From Pseudomonas fragi (GTDB lineage: Bacteria; Pseudomonadota; Gammaproteobacteria; Pseudomonadales; Pseudomonadaceae): 64,000 nucleotides of DNA. The position numbers and the translations under genes are program-made. Shown piece after piece: positions 24,670 to 33,381 of the stretch. The notes under the pieces were generated by a model. That model did not search any database. It was not told the origin of the DNA and was given only the letters and a program-made list of their open reading frames with translations. The stretch spans positions 1,240,001-1,304,000 of the forward strand of contig NZ_LT629783.1 of the NCBI RefSeq assembly GCF_900105835.1, written 5' to 3'. How positions within the stretch are numbered: position 1 is the stretch's first letter; the number at the start of each line of letters is the position of its first letter.

Positions 24670-26591
24670 TACTCCGAATCATGGCGACCACGCCGGGAAA
24701 CCGCTTGTGCGAGGAATTCAGCGAATTGCGCGACGGGCATCGAGCCCAGGTCAGCACCTTCACGTGTACGCACAGCGACAGTCTGCATCTCGACTTCCCG
24801 ATCTCCGATAACCAAGAGATAGGGAACCTTGAGCAAAGTATGCTCGCGGATTTTAAAGCCGATCTTTTCATTTCTCAAGTCAGACTTGGCACGAAATCCG
24901 CTCTGATTGAGAGTTTTTTCAACTTCAGCAGCAAAATCTGCCTGTTTGTCAGTGATATTCATGATCACTGCCTGCGTCGGCGCAAGCCATGCAGGGAACG
25001 CACCTTCGTAATGCTCGATCAGGATACCGACAAAGCGTTCGAACGATCCAAGGATCGCGCGGTGCAACATAACCGGGTGCTTGCGGCTGTTGTCTTCGGA
25101 CACATATTCTGCGCCAAGACGGATCGGCAGGTTGAAATCGAGCTGCAGGGTACCACACTGCCAGACACGACCCAGACAATCTTTCAGAGAAAATTCAATC
25201 TTCGGCCCGTAGAAGGCACCTTCACCCGGCTGCAAGTCGTATGGCAGACCCGCGCTATCAAGGGCTGAGGCCAATGCACTTTCGGCACGATCCCACAGTT
25301 CATCGGAGCCCACACGCTTTTCAGGACGTGTCGACAGCTTGAGCTCGATGTCCTTGAAGCCGAAGTCGGCATAGACATCCAGGGTCAGCTTGATAAAGGC
25401 GGCGGACTCGGCCTGCATCTGCTCTTCCGTACAGAAGATGTGTGCATCGTCCTGGGTAAAGCCGCGCACGCGCATGATGCCGTGCAGGGCACCCGACGGC
25501 TCATTGCGGTGGCAGGCACCGAACTCGGCCAGGCGCAGCGGCAGCTCACGGTAGCTCTTGAGACCCTGGTTGAACACTTGCACGTGGCAAGGGCAGTTCA
25601 TCGGCTTGATCGCGTAGTCGCGGCTTTCCGACTGGGTAGTAAACATGTTTTCGGCGTAGTTGGCCCAGTGACCGGACTTTTCCCACAGGCTGCGATCGAC
25701 GACCTGTGGAGTCTTGATCTCCAGGTAGCCATTGTCGCGCTGTACTTTGCGCATGTACTGCTCAAGTACCTGGTACAGGGTCCAGCCGTTCGGGTGCCAG
25801 AACACCATGCCCGGCGCTTCTTCCTGGGTATGGAACAGGCCAAGGCGCTTGCCGATTTTACGGTGGTCACGCTTTTCGGCTTCTTCGATACGCAGAACGT
25901 AGGCTGCCAGTTGCTTCTTGTCAGCCCAGGCCGTGCCGTAGATACGCTGCAGCTGCTCGTTTTTGGCATCGCCGCGCCAGTAGGCGCCCGACAGCTTGGT
26001 CAGCTTGAACGACTTCAGGAAGCGTGTGTTGGGCACGTGAGGGCCACGGCACATGTCGACGTATTCTTCATGGAAGTACAAGCCCATCGCCTGCTCGTCC
26101 GGCATGTCTTCGATCAGGCGCAGCTTGTAGTCTTCACCACGCGCGGCAAACAGCTCGATGACTTCGGCACGCGGCGTCACTTTCTTGATGACGTCGTAGT
26201 CTTTTTCGATCAGCTGCTGCATGCGCTGCTCGATAGCGGCCATGTCATCCGGAGTGAACGGACGCTCATAGGCGATATCGTAATAAAAACCTTCGTCAAT
26301 CACCGGCCCGATGACCATTTTGGCCGTAGGGAACAGTTGCTTCACTGCATGGCCGACCAGGTGGGCGCAAGAGTGACGAATGATTTCCAGCCCCTCTTCA
26401 TCCTTGGGCGTGATGATTTGCAAGGTGGCGTCATGTTCGATCAGGTCACAGGCATCAACCAGCTTGCCGTTGACCTTGCCGGCCACGGTGGCTTTGGCCA
26501 GGCCTGCGCCAATGGACGCGGCAACCTCGGCCACGGATACCGGATGATCGAAAGAACGTTGACTGCCGTCGGGAAGAGTAATAGTTGGCAT
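24669..26591 (-). CDS. thrS: Threonyl-tRNA synthetase
   Basis: 640 residues from the ATG at 26589-26591 (AGGAGAGGAGG upstream); a GTG 33 nt earlier in the same frame is less likely. Domains: TGS (1-62), editing SAD domain ([16 protein letters not shown]), class II catalytic core with Cys/His zinc ligands ([12 protein letters not shown]), motif 2 ([20 protein letters not shown]) and the anticodon-binding end ([15 protein letters not shown]). Charges tRNA-Thr and clears Ser-tRNA-Thr. First gene of the block. Confidence 0.99.
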   Translation of the reverse strand: MPTITLPDGSQRSFDHPVSVAEVAASIGAGLAKATVAGKVNGKLVDACDLIEHDATLQIITPKDEEGLEIIRHSCAHLVGHAVKQLFPTAKMVIGPVIDEGFYYDIAYERPFTPDDMAAIEQRMQQLIEKDYDVIKKVTPRAEVIELFAARGEDYKLRLIEDMPDEQAMGLYFHEEYVDMCRGPHVPNTRFLKSFKLTKLSGAYWRGDAKNEQLQRIYGTAWADKKQLAAYVLRIEEAEKRDHRKIGKRLGLFHTQEEAPGMVFWHPNGWTLYQVLEQYMRKVQRDNGYLEIKTPQVVDRSLWEKSGHWANYAENMFTTQSESRDYAIKPMNCPCHVQVFNQGLKSYRELPLRLAEFGACHRNEPSGALHGIMRVRGFTQDDAHIFCTEEQMQAESAAFIKLTLDVYADFGFKDIELKLSTRPEKRVGSDELWDRAESALASALDSAGLPYDLQPGEGAFYGPKIEFSLKDCLGRVWQCGTLQLDFNLPIRLGAEYVSEDNSRKHPVMLHRAILGSFERFVGILIEHYEGAFPAWLAPTQAVIMNITDKQADFAAEVEKTLNQSGFRAKSDLRNEKIGFKIREHTLLKVPYLLVIGDREVEMQTVAVRTREGADLGSMPVAQFAEFLAQAVSRRGRHDSE

Positions 26592-26954
26592 GGCGCCTCC
26601 TCTCCTAGTGGTGACCCCTACCAAAGGTCACGTGGGTTGGGATGAGCCAGTACGCGATTCGGTGGTCTGCCTGCCTCACAGTGGCAGGAGCCTTGCGGCC
26701 AACCGGAAACCGAACCAGAGTGACTGGAGTTCAAATAAATAGGGTTGATGGCTCTGGGTTGCAACTGCGCGAGCATGCAAACGCAAAAAAAGCCAAGGGC
26801 GGCATGCTAGCACAGATGTACGCTGCCTGTTGCGCACCCTGCCCCGCATCCAAAATAAAGGGTACTTTTTTACAAAGCGGTGAACTTGAGCTGCACTCAC
26901 CTTTCAGATACTCAGTGATACACACTCGGCTTTCATGCTTACAAGGAGCAACTT
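26592..26954. other. Intergenic leader between thrS and the divergent secreted-protein gene
   Basis: No gene seen. It contains the thrS promoter (26736-26764) and a long thrS leader of about 140 nt. Further upstream (minus strand) a T7 run follows GCCGCCCTTGGC, flanked by AGCATGC/GCATGCT arms, which could be a weak terminator for a transcript from the right. Confidence 0.4.
26736..26764 (-). promoter_or_regulatory. Sigma-70 promoter for thrS
   Basis: TTGCAA (26759-26764), 17-nt spacer, TATTTA (26736-26741) on the minus strand. It is about 145 nt upstream of the thrS ATG, leaving a long leader that could carry translational control. Confidence 0.6.
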
Positions 26955-27257
26955 ATGCGCACGATCCGCTTACTCGCCTTCGCAGCACCCTTGGCACTGC
27001 TGTTACCCCTGAGCGCCCAAGCCGATAATTGGCCAGCAGGCGCAAAAAACGACTACATGAAGGACTGCGTAGCGGCGGCAAGCCAAAGTGTCGACGTCAA
27101 GACCGCCCAGCAACACTGTGCATGCGGCGCGGAAAAACTGTCCGAAAAGTTCAGCACGGCTGAAATCACCCAACTGATGAGCAAGACCACCCAGCCGAGT
27201 GCAGAGCTGCGAACCAAGGCGCTGGACGCAATCCAGGCCTGCCGCGCGAAAAAATAG
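26955..27257 (+). CDS. Small secreted protein, conserved, function unknown
   Basis: 100 residues with a clear signal peptide (MRTIRLLAFAAPLALLLPLS, cleavage after AQA near residue 23). The mature part has four cysteines (DCVAAA, HCACG, ACRAKK), probably two disulfides, in a helical body. AAGGAG lies 7 nt before the ATG. I recognise it only as a type common in Pseudomonas; its role in the periplasm is unknown. Confidence 0.8.
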   Translation: MRTIRLLAFAAPLALLLPLSAQADNWPAGAKNDYMKDCVAAASQSVDVKTAQQHCACGAEKLSEKFSTAEITQLMSKTTQPSAELRTKALDAIQACRAKK

Positions 27258-27371
27258 ACCTGGCTGCAGAGCGAATTCGGGCCTGATTCAGGGCAAAAAT
27301 GGCCAGAAACCATTTTTCGCGTAAAAAATATTCATTCGCGAGTGCTTTTTTTCCAAGCCCGTTTAACCCTC

Positions 27372-27394
27372 AAGCCCCCGGAAACCGGGGGCTT
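27372..27394. other. Strong GC hairpin
   Basis: AAGCCCCCGG, loop AAA, CCGGGGGCTT: a perfect 10-bp stem between the secreted-protein gene and the cold shock gene. No T run follows on either strand, so it may be a processing or transcript-end element. The rest of 27258-27549 has no gene. Confidence 0.6.
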
Positions 27395-27474
27395 CGAGCG
27401 TTTCAGGCAGCAGACCGAAGCTAACATCGCAGCAAACTGTGGTTCAGGGGGGGTTCCAAAGCGCACATTTCGAC

Positions 27475-27480
27475 TATGAT
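27475..27480 (+). promoter_or_regulatory. -10 element upstream of the cold shock gene
   Basis: TATGAT lies about 70 nt before the ATG, giving a 5' leader of roughly 60 nt; cspA-type genes normally have long leaders that control mRNA stability and translation. The -35 region is poor. Confidence 0.4.
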
Positions 27481-27549
27481 AGCTCGGTGTGCCCAGTTGG
27501 CCTGAGCAGCACAGTACTACTGAAAATATAAGTTTCTTGGAGATACACC

Positions 27550-27762
27550 ATGTCTAATCGCCAAACCGGCACCGTAAAATGGTTCAACGATGAAAAAGGC
27601 TTCGGCTTCATCACTCCTCAAGGTGGCGGTGACGACCTGTTCGTACACTTCAAAGCTATCGAAAGCGACGGTTTCAAAAGCCTGAAAGAAGGCCAGACCG
27701 TTTCCTTCGTGGCTGAGAAAGGCCAAAAGGGTATGCAAGCTGCACAGGTTCGTCCGGAGTAA
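27550..27762 (+). CDS. Cold shock protein, CspA family
   Basis: 70 residues: [20 protein letters not shown] (RNP1 KGFGFI), DDLFVHF (RNP2) and the usual [12 protein letters not shown] end. A five-stranded OB fold that binds single-stranded RNA and DNA and melts mRNA structure. Several paralogues exist in Pseudomonas, so I give no symbol. TTGGAG lies 9 nt upstream; a bidirectional terminator follows. Confidence 0.97.
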   Translation: MSNRQTGTVKWFNDEKGFGFITPQGGGDDLFVHFKAIESDGFKSLKEGQTVSFVAEKGQKGMQAAQVRPE

Positions 27763-27773
27763 ATCTCCTTCGA

Positions 27774-27806
27774 ACAAAAAAACCCCGTCCATGTGACGGG
27801 GTTTTT
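27774..27806. terminator. Bidirectional terminator between csp and the I78 lipoprotein gene
   Basis: AAAAACCCCGTC, loop CATGT, GACGGGGTTTTTT. A-rich on one side and T-rich on the other, it ends both the plus-strand csp transcript and the minus-strand lipoprotein transcript. Confidence 0.93.
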
Positions 27807-27822
27807 TATGCCTGACAGAACG

Positions 27823-28131
27823 TTAGCCGCAGTTCACGCGGGTAATGACCGCCTGGTCATCCGTGTTCAGGTTCAAACGATCCGAGCGGTACTCGAGCGT
27901 CATGACATCGTGGGGCATCAAGACGCGTGCATTCTGCGCACCGGCTTTGATGCGAGCCTGCTCCAGCAGTTCGGCCGATGCTTTCTTGCCGATGACAAAG
28001 GCAGCTGCACTGGCATCACAGCGGCTATGCCCTGCCTCGGCAGCGGGCTCACTGCCCGAACCTGACGTACTGCACCCGGACAGCGCTACGACCGCCAACA
28101 ACGAACCCAATGACACTAGCTTCCAAGACAT
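27823..28131 (-). CDS. Lipoprotein of the peptidase inhibitor I78 family
   Basis: 102 residues. A lipoprotein signal peptide ends at the lipobox LSGC (Cys20). The mature part has CDASAAAFVIGKKASAELLE, RVLMPHDVMTLEYRSDRLNL and the ending AVITRVNCG, which is the I78 inhibitor pattern; two Cys probably form a disulfide. It may protect the envelope from serine proteases. Convergent with the csp gene. Confidence 0.85.
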   Translation of the reverse strand: MSWKLVSLGSLLAVVALSGCSTSGSGSEPAAEAGHSRCDASAAAFVIGKKASAELLEQARIKAGAQNARVLMPHDVMTLEYRSDRLNLNTDDQAVITRVNCG

Positions 28132-28291
28132 GAAGCCTCCTTAAGTAAAAAAGTCTGAACCTTTGCGACAGCTTTTTCGCATATAGGTTGCATGGTGCCT
28201 GTCAGCACCCTCTGTTTAGCCAACGCGCAGGCAGTTTGCCCGAGCAGGCATGTAGCGTACGCCTCTAATCATTGCCAAATATGTGTAAGAA

Positions 28292-28597
28292 TTAGTACAC
28301 ATCAATGTAGTCAAATGGCGGGTTAGGCCAGTTGTCTTTTAACGCATTGAAAATTTGCATCACCCAGACCTCATCACTGGCCGCAATTTTTCCGACATAA
28401 CCTGAGCCTGCTGCCCAGGTCTCCAGGCGAAACAGCAGCCCGTCTATATCTGCACCGCCCACCACGCCAGAAGAAATAAAGGCAACACCCGCGCGCGTCA
28501 CACGCAACTGCGTGTGGCCATCGTCACTGGCCGAAGCCAGCAACTGGCGTACCGACGCCAGGGTAAGGCCGTCAGGGGCGTTCAAATCAATTTGCAT
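28292..28597 (-). CDS. Conserved hypothetical protein
   Basis: 101 residues from the ATG at 28595-28597 (MQIDLNAPDGLTLASVRQLL); a TTG 60 nt upstream extends the frame but is unlikely. Soluble, with GVAFISSGVVGGADIDGLLF and a tail NWPNPPFDYIDVY. No domain recognised. AGAGGTG lies upstream of the ATG. Probably a small cytosolic Pseudomonas protein; no clue to function from its neighbours. Confidence 0.75.
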   Translation of the reverse strand: MQIDLNAPDGLTLASVRQLLASASDDGHTQLRVTRAGVAFISSGVVGGADIDGLLFRLETWAAGSGYVGKIAASDEVWVMQIFNALKDNWPNPPFDYIDVY

Positions 28598-28763
28598 GGC
28601 GCATGCACCTCTGGAAAAAAATGCAAGTGTGGCACGCACCAGCGCGCCGATGGGCAATTTGACACAGCAAATGCCCCATGACGCGATTAACCCGGCTCTG
28701 TCGATGGCGTCACAGCGACTTTTTGCTAAAATCGCTCTTTCACGCCCCTCTCATGAGCACCCC

Positions 28764-28964
28764 ATGACAACAGTCAGCATCGACGCAGATATCAAGGCCA
28801 AGTGGCATCAAGGACAGTGCTCTTATAGCCCGGGCAGCCCTGAAGAGCTGGCGATCATCGGCATCGACCTTTTGGTCAAAGAGCTTGGCACGGAGGCCGC
28901 ACGCGCTTTTGTCAGCCAGGTGTTCGAAAAATATCGCCATACGGAACTGGCAAAACTGACCTGA
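28764..28964 (+). CDS. Conserved small hypothetical protein
   Basis: 66 residues (MTTVSIDADIKAKWHQGQCS...). The body has PEELAIIGIDLLVKELG and AARAFVSQVFEKYRHTE helices. It is divergent from the preceding gene. I know of no function; the composition and start (ATG with an upstream TCATGAG) look genuine. Confidence 0.7.
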   Translation: MTTVSIDADIKAKWHQGQCSYSPGSPEELAIIGIDLLVKELGTEAARAFVSQVFEKYRHTELAKLT

Positions 28965-28981
28965 ACCCGGGCACGCGCAGC

Positions 28982-30010
28982 TTATTTCAAGCGGCCCAGG
29001 CGCTCCGTCAGCAAGTCAAAAAACCCCTGGGCGTCGCCGTTTTCAACCCAAAAGGCATTTTTTGGCTGATTCAGGGTGTTGTACCAGTCCGCAATGGTCT
29101 GGCCAAACGTGGGACCTTCACGGGTATCCACGACCAGATTGACTTCGCGCCCGGAGAACAACCCGGGGTTGAGCAGGTAGGCGATCACGCTGGCATCGTG
29201 TACAGGCCCGCCCGGCAAGCCGTAGTGAACCATGTCGCCTTTGACGTATTCATTGAGAATATCCCCCACCAGCTTGCCGGCCGTGTTGCCCAGCGCCGCG
29301 ATCTGCTTGAGGCGTGCTTCGCTGGTGAGGATCTTGTGGGTGACATCAAGGGGCACATAGGTCAGTTTCACGCCGCTGTGCAAAACCACCTCTGCCGCAT
29401 GCGGGTCGGCATAGAGGTTGAACTCGGCTACCGGCGTGATATTGCCGCCATTGAAATGGGCCCCGCCCATCACCACGACTTCCTTGATGCCCTTGGTGAT
29501 ATCGGGCGCCTGGATCAAGGCCAGTGCCAGGTTGGTCTGTGGGCCGAGCATGGCAATGGTCACGCTGCCTGGCTTGGCCGCACGCAAGGTATCGATCAGG
29601 TAGTTAACCGCATTGGCCGGCTCAAGCCCTTTGGCAGGCTCATGGACCGGCACCCCGGTCACCCCCTCCTGACCATGGATGTTCTCGGCGTAGATCGGCG
29701 TGCGCACCAGAGGCTTGGGCGCCCCGGCATACACCGGAACCTCTTCGCGCCCTGCCCACTCCCGGGCCAGGCGAGCATTGCGCGAGGTCTTGTCGAGCCG
29801 CACATTGCCCGCCACGGTGGTAATGGCCAGCACATTCAGCTGCTCGGGCGAGGCCAGCGCCAGCAGTAACGCGACGACATCATCTGCACCAGGATCGGTG
29901 TCGATAATCAGATCAATCTTGTCGGCTGCGTGGACGCTTGAAATCGTGATGGCGGACAAAAGCACGACACTCCTGATCAGTGGCTGAAACAAACGGGTAA
30001 ATACCGGCAT
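28982..30010 (-). CDS. Periplasmic nucleoside hydrolase (IUNH family)
   Basis: 342 residues from the ATG at 30008-30010 (TGGAG 6 nt upstream). Signal peptide about 1-28 (VVLLSAITISSVHAA), then the Ca-binding motif DTDPGADD, GAPKPLVR, the conserved MGGAHFNGGNITPVAEFN and HDASVIAYLLNP. The enzyme hydrolyses the N-glycosidic bond of ribonucleosides to base and ribose. Being exported and directly downstream of rbsD (23 nt), it would release ribose in the periplasm for RbsBAC to import. Last gene of the rbs operon. Confidence 0.93.
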   Translation of the reverse strand: MPVFTRLFQPLIRSVVLLSAITISSVHAADKIDLIIDTDPGADDVVALLLALASPEQLNVLAITTVAGNVRLDKTSRNARLAREWAGREEVPVYAGAPKPLVRTPIYAENIHGQEGVTGVPVHEPAKGLEPANAVNYLIDTLRAAKPGSVTIAMLGPQTNLALALIQAPDITKGIKEVVVMGGAHFNGGNITPVAEFNLYADPHAAEVVLHSGVKLTYVPLDVTHKILTSEARLKQIAALGNTAGKLVGDILNEYVKGDMVHYGLPGGPVHDASVIAYLLNPGLFSGREVNLVVDTREGPTFGQTIADWYNTLNQPKNAFWVENGDAQGFFDLLTERLGRLK

Positions 30011-30033
30011 AACCAACTCCATGTAGTGTCTGT

Positions 30034-30438
30034 CTAAAAGATGACGCCTGATATCAAGGCAATATTGCAGTAAGGGTGGCGTTCGCCTGTGCGAACAATT
30101 GCTTTTGCCTGCAGGCAAAGCTCTTTGAAAGCGTCATGGGAGAGAAGACGCTGCGAGCCCAACGCCCCTTTGCTGGCATGCACCTCAATGGATGACAGCG
30201 CCGCGCACGGTGCCAGCAGCAGCTCATGGGCCAGCACATGGTTTTGCACCTGCATCTCGCTGAGCAAGGCCTGCAGGGTACTGGCAAGGTCCGGTACGCC
30301 TGGGGTCAGTGCCAGGTCAATCAGCTCGACCCCTTTGGGCACGGGCAACCCGGCATCGGCAATAACAATGATATCGCCATGCCCCAACGAGGCTATCAGC
30401 CGCGACAGGGCGATATTGAGCAGCGGAGTTTTTTTCAT
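30034..30438 (-). CDS. rbsD: D-ribose pyranase
   Basis: 134 residues, the usual size. Family marks: [20 protein letters not shown] with catalytic His20 and Asp, [20 protein letters not shown], and the C-terminal [18 protein letters not shown]. It converts beta-D-ribopyranose to the furanose that ribokinase uses. Overlaps rbsK by 4 nt. Confidence 0.97.
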   Translation of the reverse strand: MKKTPLLNIALSRLIASLGHGDIIVIADAGLPVPKGVELIDLALTPGVPDLASTLQALLSEMQVQNHVLAHELLLAPCAALSSIEVHASKGALGSQRLLSHDAFKELCLQAKAIVRTGERHPYCNIALISGVIF

Positions 30439-31355
30439 GGTGTGGCAAGGCCCTGTACTTCATGCAACATGGGAATGGAGGGTTGAGCACCGGCGCGGGT
30501 TACCGATAACGCTGCTGCTACCTGGGCAAAGCGAATAGCGTCATCTTCAGCCATCCCCGCCGCCAGCGCGGCTGCAAAGCCTCCGACAAAGGTATCCCCC
30601 GCCGCCGTGGCATCGACCGCTTCAACCTTGGGCGCCGCAAAGTGCGCAACCCGCTGCGCACTGACAAACAGCGCACCCTGGGCACCCAGGGTGACAATCA
30701 CCTTGCGCGCGCCCAACTGGATCAGTTGGCGAGCAGCACGCTCTGCAGACTCAAGGCCATCAACCACTACGCCGCTGAGCGCCCAGGCCTCGCTCTCATT
30801 GGGGACCAGGTAATCGATCGCGTCGTACCACGCCCCAGGCAGCGGACCACTGACCGGGGCCGGATTGAGAATTACGGTTTTATTCAGTTCGCGCCCGCGA
30901 CCCAGTACATAACCTACTGTAGGCATCGGCACTTCAAGCTGGCAAACAAGCACCTGCGCGGCTTGCAAAACCTGATCAAATGCCTGGATATCGTCAGGCT
31001 CCAGGCAGCCATTGGCACCTGCCACCACCACAATAGTGTTCTGGCCATCAGCCGCGACCGTGATCAGCGCCACGCCGCTTGCACTGCCTGGTACGGTGCG
31101 CACTGCCTGGCAGTCAATACGGTCGGCCAGCAGCCCGTCGCGCAGTTGTACGCCATAGGCGTCACTGCCAACACAACCGACCATAGCCACAGCCGCACCC
31201 AGGCGCGATGCTGCCACCGCCTGGTTGGCCCCCTTGCCTCCGTGCACCGTCGTAAAGGACTGCCCGAACACCGTTTCTCCCGGGCGCGGCAACCGCTGCG
31301 TGCGCGTCACCAGGTCCATGTTCAGGCTGCCAACCACCACTACATTTGCTTGCAT
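30435..31355 (-). CDS. rbsK: Ribokinase
   Basis: 306 residues from the ATG at 31353-31355 ([20 protein letters not shown]). PfkB motifs: [15 protein letters not shown] near 40 and [17 protein letters not shown] with the catalytic Asp near 250. Phosphorylates ribose to ribose-5-phosphate. Ten nt after rbsR, within the rbsBACRKD operon. Confidence 0.98.
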   Translation of the reverse strand: MQANVVVVGSLNMDLVTRTQRLPRPGETVFGQSFTTVHGGKGANQAVAASRLGAAVAMVGCVGSDAYGVQLRDGLLADRIDCQAVRTVPGSASGVALITVAADGQNTIVVVAGANGCLEPDDIQAFDQVLQAAQVLVCQLEVPMPTVGYVLGRGRELNKTVILNPAPVSGPLPGAWYDAIDYLVPNESEAWALSGVVVDGLESAERAARQLIQLGARKVIVTLGAQGALFVSAQRVAHFAAPKVEAVDATAAGDTFVGGFAAALAAGMAEDDAIRFAQVAAALSVTRAGAQPSIPMLHEVQGLATP

Positions 31356-31365
31356 GTATCGACAC

Positions 31366-32400
31366 TCATCCGGTGATTGATTGGGGGGATTTGAACGCGG
31401 CATCGGCATAAGCCCGAGTGGACTCGCGCAACACAATCTCGGGCTTGACGATTCGTTGCTCCACCGCACGCCCGGGCGATGCGATACGGCGTAACAGCAA
31501 CTGCGCAGCCATTTCGCCCAATTGCACTATTGACTGCCCGACCGTGGTCAACGACGGATAGACATAGCGGCTCATCTGTACATCATCAAAACCGATCACC
31601 GACAACTGCTGCGGCACCCGAATATTGCGTTCTGCTGCTGCCCGCAGCACACCAATGCCCATCATGTCATTGCAGGCAAAAATGGCCGATGGCGGGTTGT
31701 GTTGCAAAAGGCCGACAGCGGCCTGATAACCCCCGACACTGCTGAAGTCGCTCTCGATCATCCAGTGCTGCGGCGCCGCCACGCCCGCCTCTGCCAACGC
31801 GCGCAGATAACCGGCCCGACGCAGCTGGGCGACGCGGGTGATGGCCGGCCCGCCAATACAGGCAATGGCACGATGGCCCAGTTCCAGCAAATGGCGAGTG
31901 GCCAGGTACGCCCCCAGTTCGTGATCGATGCACACCAGGTCGGCCTCCACACCCTCAAGGCTGCGGTCGACGATAACCATCGGCGTACGCACCCCGACCA
32001 GCCCGCTGGCCATGCCCAGATCCCCGCCTGCCGAAGCCACCACCAGCCCGTCGACCCGTTTTTCAAGCAGCACCCGCAGGTAGTTGCGCTGCTTGTCGGG
32101 GTCGTCGTCACAGTTGCACAGGATCACGCAGTAGTTGTTGCGCCCACAGTAGTCTTCGATACCACGCGCCAGTTCGGCAAAGTACGGGTTCAGGCTATTG
32201 GCCACCAACAGGCCGATCGTGGCCGTGGTCTTGGCCTTGAGCGAACGCGCCACCGCACTGGGCACATAGTCGAGGCGGGCAATGGCCTCCTCAACCTTCA
32301 GGCGCACCGGCTCACTTACCGGGCGCGTCTTGTTCAGCACATGGGAAACCGTCGTGTACGAAATGCCTGCCATTGCCGCGACATCTTTAATCGTTGCCAT
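31366..32400 (-). CDS. rbsR: LacI-family ribose operon repressor
   Basis: 344 residues. N-terminal LacI HTH (ATIKDVAAMAGISYTTVSHV) with hinge helix PSAVARSLKA, followed by a periplasmic-binding-protein fold (TIGLLVANSLNPYFAELARG, VGVRTPMVIVDRSLEG). It binds ribose and, when empty, the operator in the rbsB leader. Unlike E. coli the gene lies inside the operon between rbsC and rbsK, the Pseudomonas order. Confidence 0.95.
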   Translation of the reverse strand: MATIKDVAAMAGISYTTVSHVLNKTRPVSEPVRLKVEEAIARLDYVPSAVARSLKAKTTATIGLLVANSLNPYFAELARGIEDYCGRNNYCVILCNCDDDPDKQRNYLRVLLEKRVDGLVVASAGGDLGMASGLVGVRTPMVIVDRSLEGVEADLVCIDHELGAYLATRHLLELGHRAIACIGGPAITRVAQLRRAGYLRALAEAGVAAPQHWMIESDFSSVGGYQAAVGLLQHNPPSAIFACNDMMGIGVLRAAAERNIRVPQQLSVIGFDDVQMSRYVYPSLTTVGQSIVQLGEMAAQLLLRRIASPGRAVEQRIVKPEIVLRESTRAYADAAFKSPQSITG

Positions 32401-32403
32401 TGC

Positions 32404-33381
32404 TCAGTTCCGTCGCTGTGCACGTTGACTGCGGTATGTGTCCAATACCACTGCTATCACAATGACAGCACCGGTAATAATACGCTTGGTCGGCTCCGTC
32501 GCGCCGATTTGCGCCAGCCCCGCGGCCAGTACCGAGATAATCAGCACGCCAAAGAAGGTGCTGATTACCGAACCACGGCCGCCCATCAGGCTCGTGCCAC
32601 CAATCACCACCGCCGCGATCACCTGCAACTCCAGGCCAGAACCGGCATTGGGATCTGCCGCTTCAAGGCGCGAGATCTGGAACAGTGCCGCTACCCCGGC
32701 CAGCAAGCCCATCAGGCTGAAGACCAGGATCTTGTAAGGTTTTGGATTAATACCTGCCAGACGCACGGCTTCTTCGTTGGTGCCAATGCCGATCAGATAA
32801 CGGCCAAACACGGTACGGGTGAGCACTGCCTGGGCAACCACGATAATCAGCAAGGCGATGATAAAGGCGGGGGAAATGCCGAAGGCGATGGGGTTGGCAA
32901 GCCAGGCATAAGCGTCACCGATATAGGCCGTGCGCGAACCGGTCATCTGGTAGGCCGCTCCCCGGGCCATCTCCAGCACCCCCAGCGACACGATAAAAGA
33001 CGGGATTTTCCAGGCCACGGTGATTGAGCCGGTAAGGGTTCCGGCCAGTGCTGCGCAGCCCATGCCCAGCAGGGCCGCCGGCAGGATGCTCCAGCCCCAG
33101 CCCAGAATCGCCACGCTGACGGTAGACGCCGCCAGGGCCAGTACCGAGCCTACCGACAGGTCGATACCGCCGATGATCAGCACAAAGGTCATGCCCACCG
33201 ACAACACCATCAGGTCCGGGATCTGGTTGGCCAGGGTGCTTAACGTGTCATAGGAGAAAAAGTGATCGCTCAGGCTGGAAAACAGAATGATCATGGCCAG
33301 CAAGGCGCCTGCCAGCCCCAGGTAAGTGCCCATGCCATAGTAGTTATGGGTATTTTTTCGCGGCGCGAGGGAGGTTTTCAT
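32404..33381 (-). CDS. rbsC: Ribose ABC transporter permease
   Basis: 325 residues with 8-10 hydrophobic segments, and the BPD_transp_2 signature GGIDLSVGSVLALAAS and the LMGGRGSVISTFFGVL coupling region. Forms the dimeric inner-membrane channel for ribose. Overlaps rbsA by 4 nt and is 3 nt from rbsR. Confidence 0.97.
   Translation of the reverse strand: MKTSLAPRKNTHNYYGMGTYLGLAGALLAMIILFSSLSDHFFSYDTLSTLANQIPDLMVLSVGMTFVLIIGGIDLSVGSVLALAASTVSVAILGWGWSILPAALLGMGCAALAGTLTGSITVAWKIPSFIVSLGVLEMARGAAYQMTGSRTAYIGDAYAWLANPIAFGISPAFIIALLIIVVAQAVLTRTVFGRYLIGIGTNEEAVRLAGINPKPYKILVFSLMGLLAGVAALFQISRLEAADPNAGSGLELQVIAAVVIGGTSLMGGRGSVISTFFGVLIISVLAAGLAQIGATEPTKRIITGAVIVIAVVLDTYRSQRAQRRN

Noticed and set aside
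26592..26735. T-box or tRNA-like control element in the thrS leader
   Set aside because: No T-box core sequence and no anticodon-like hairpin resembling the E. coli thrS operator could be seen.
31699..33027. Long plus-strand open frame opposite rbsR and rbsC
   Set aside because: A shadow of high-GC coding on the minus strand; the minus-strand genes have clear LacI and permease motifs, and the plus frame has none.
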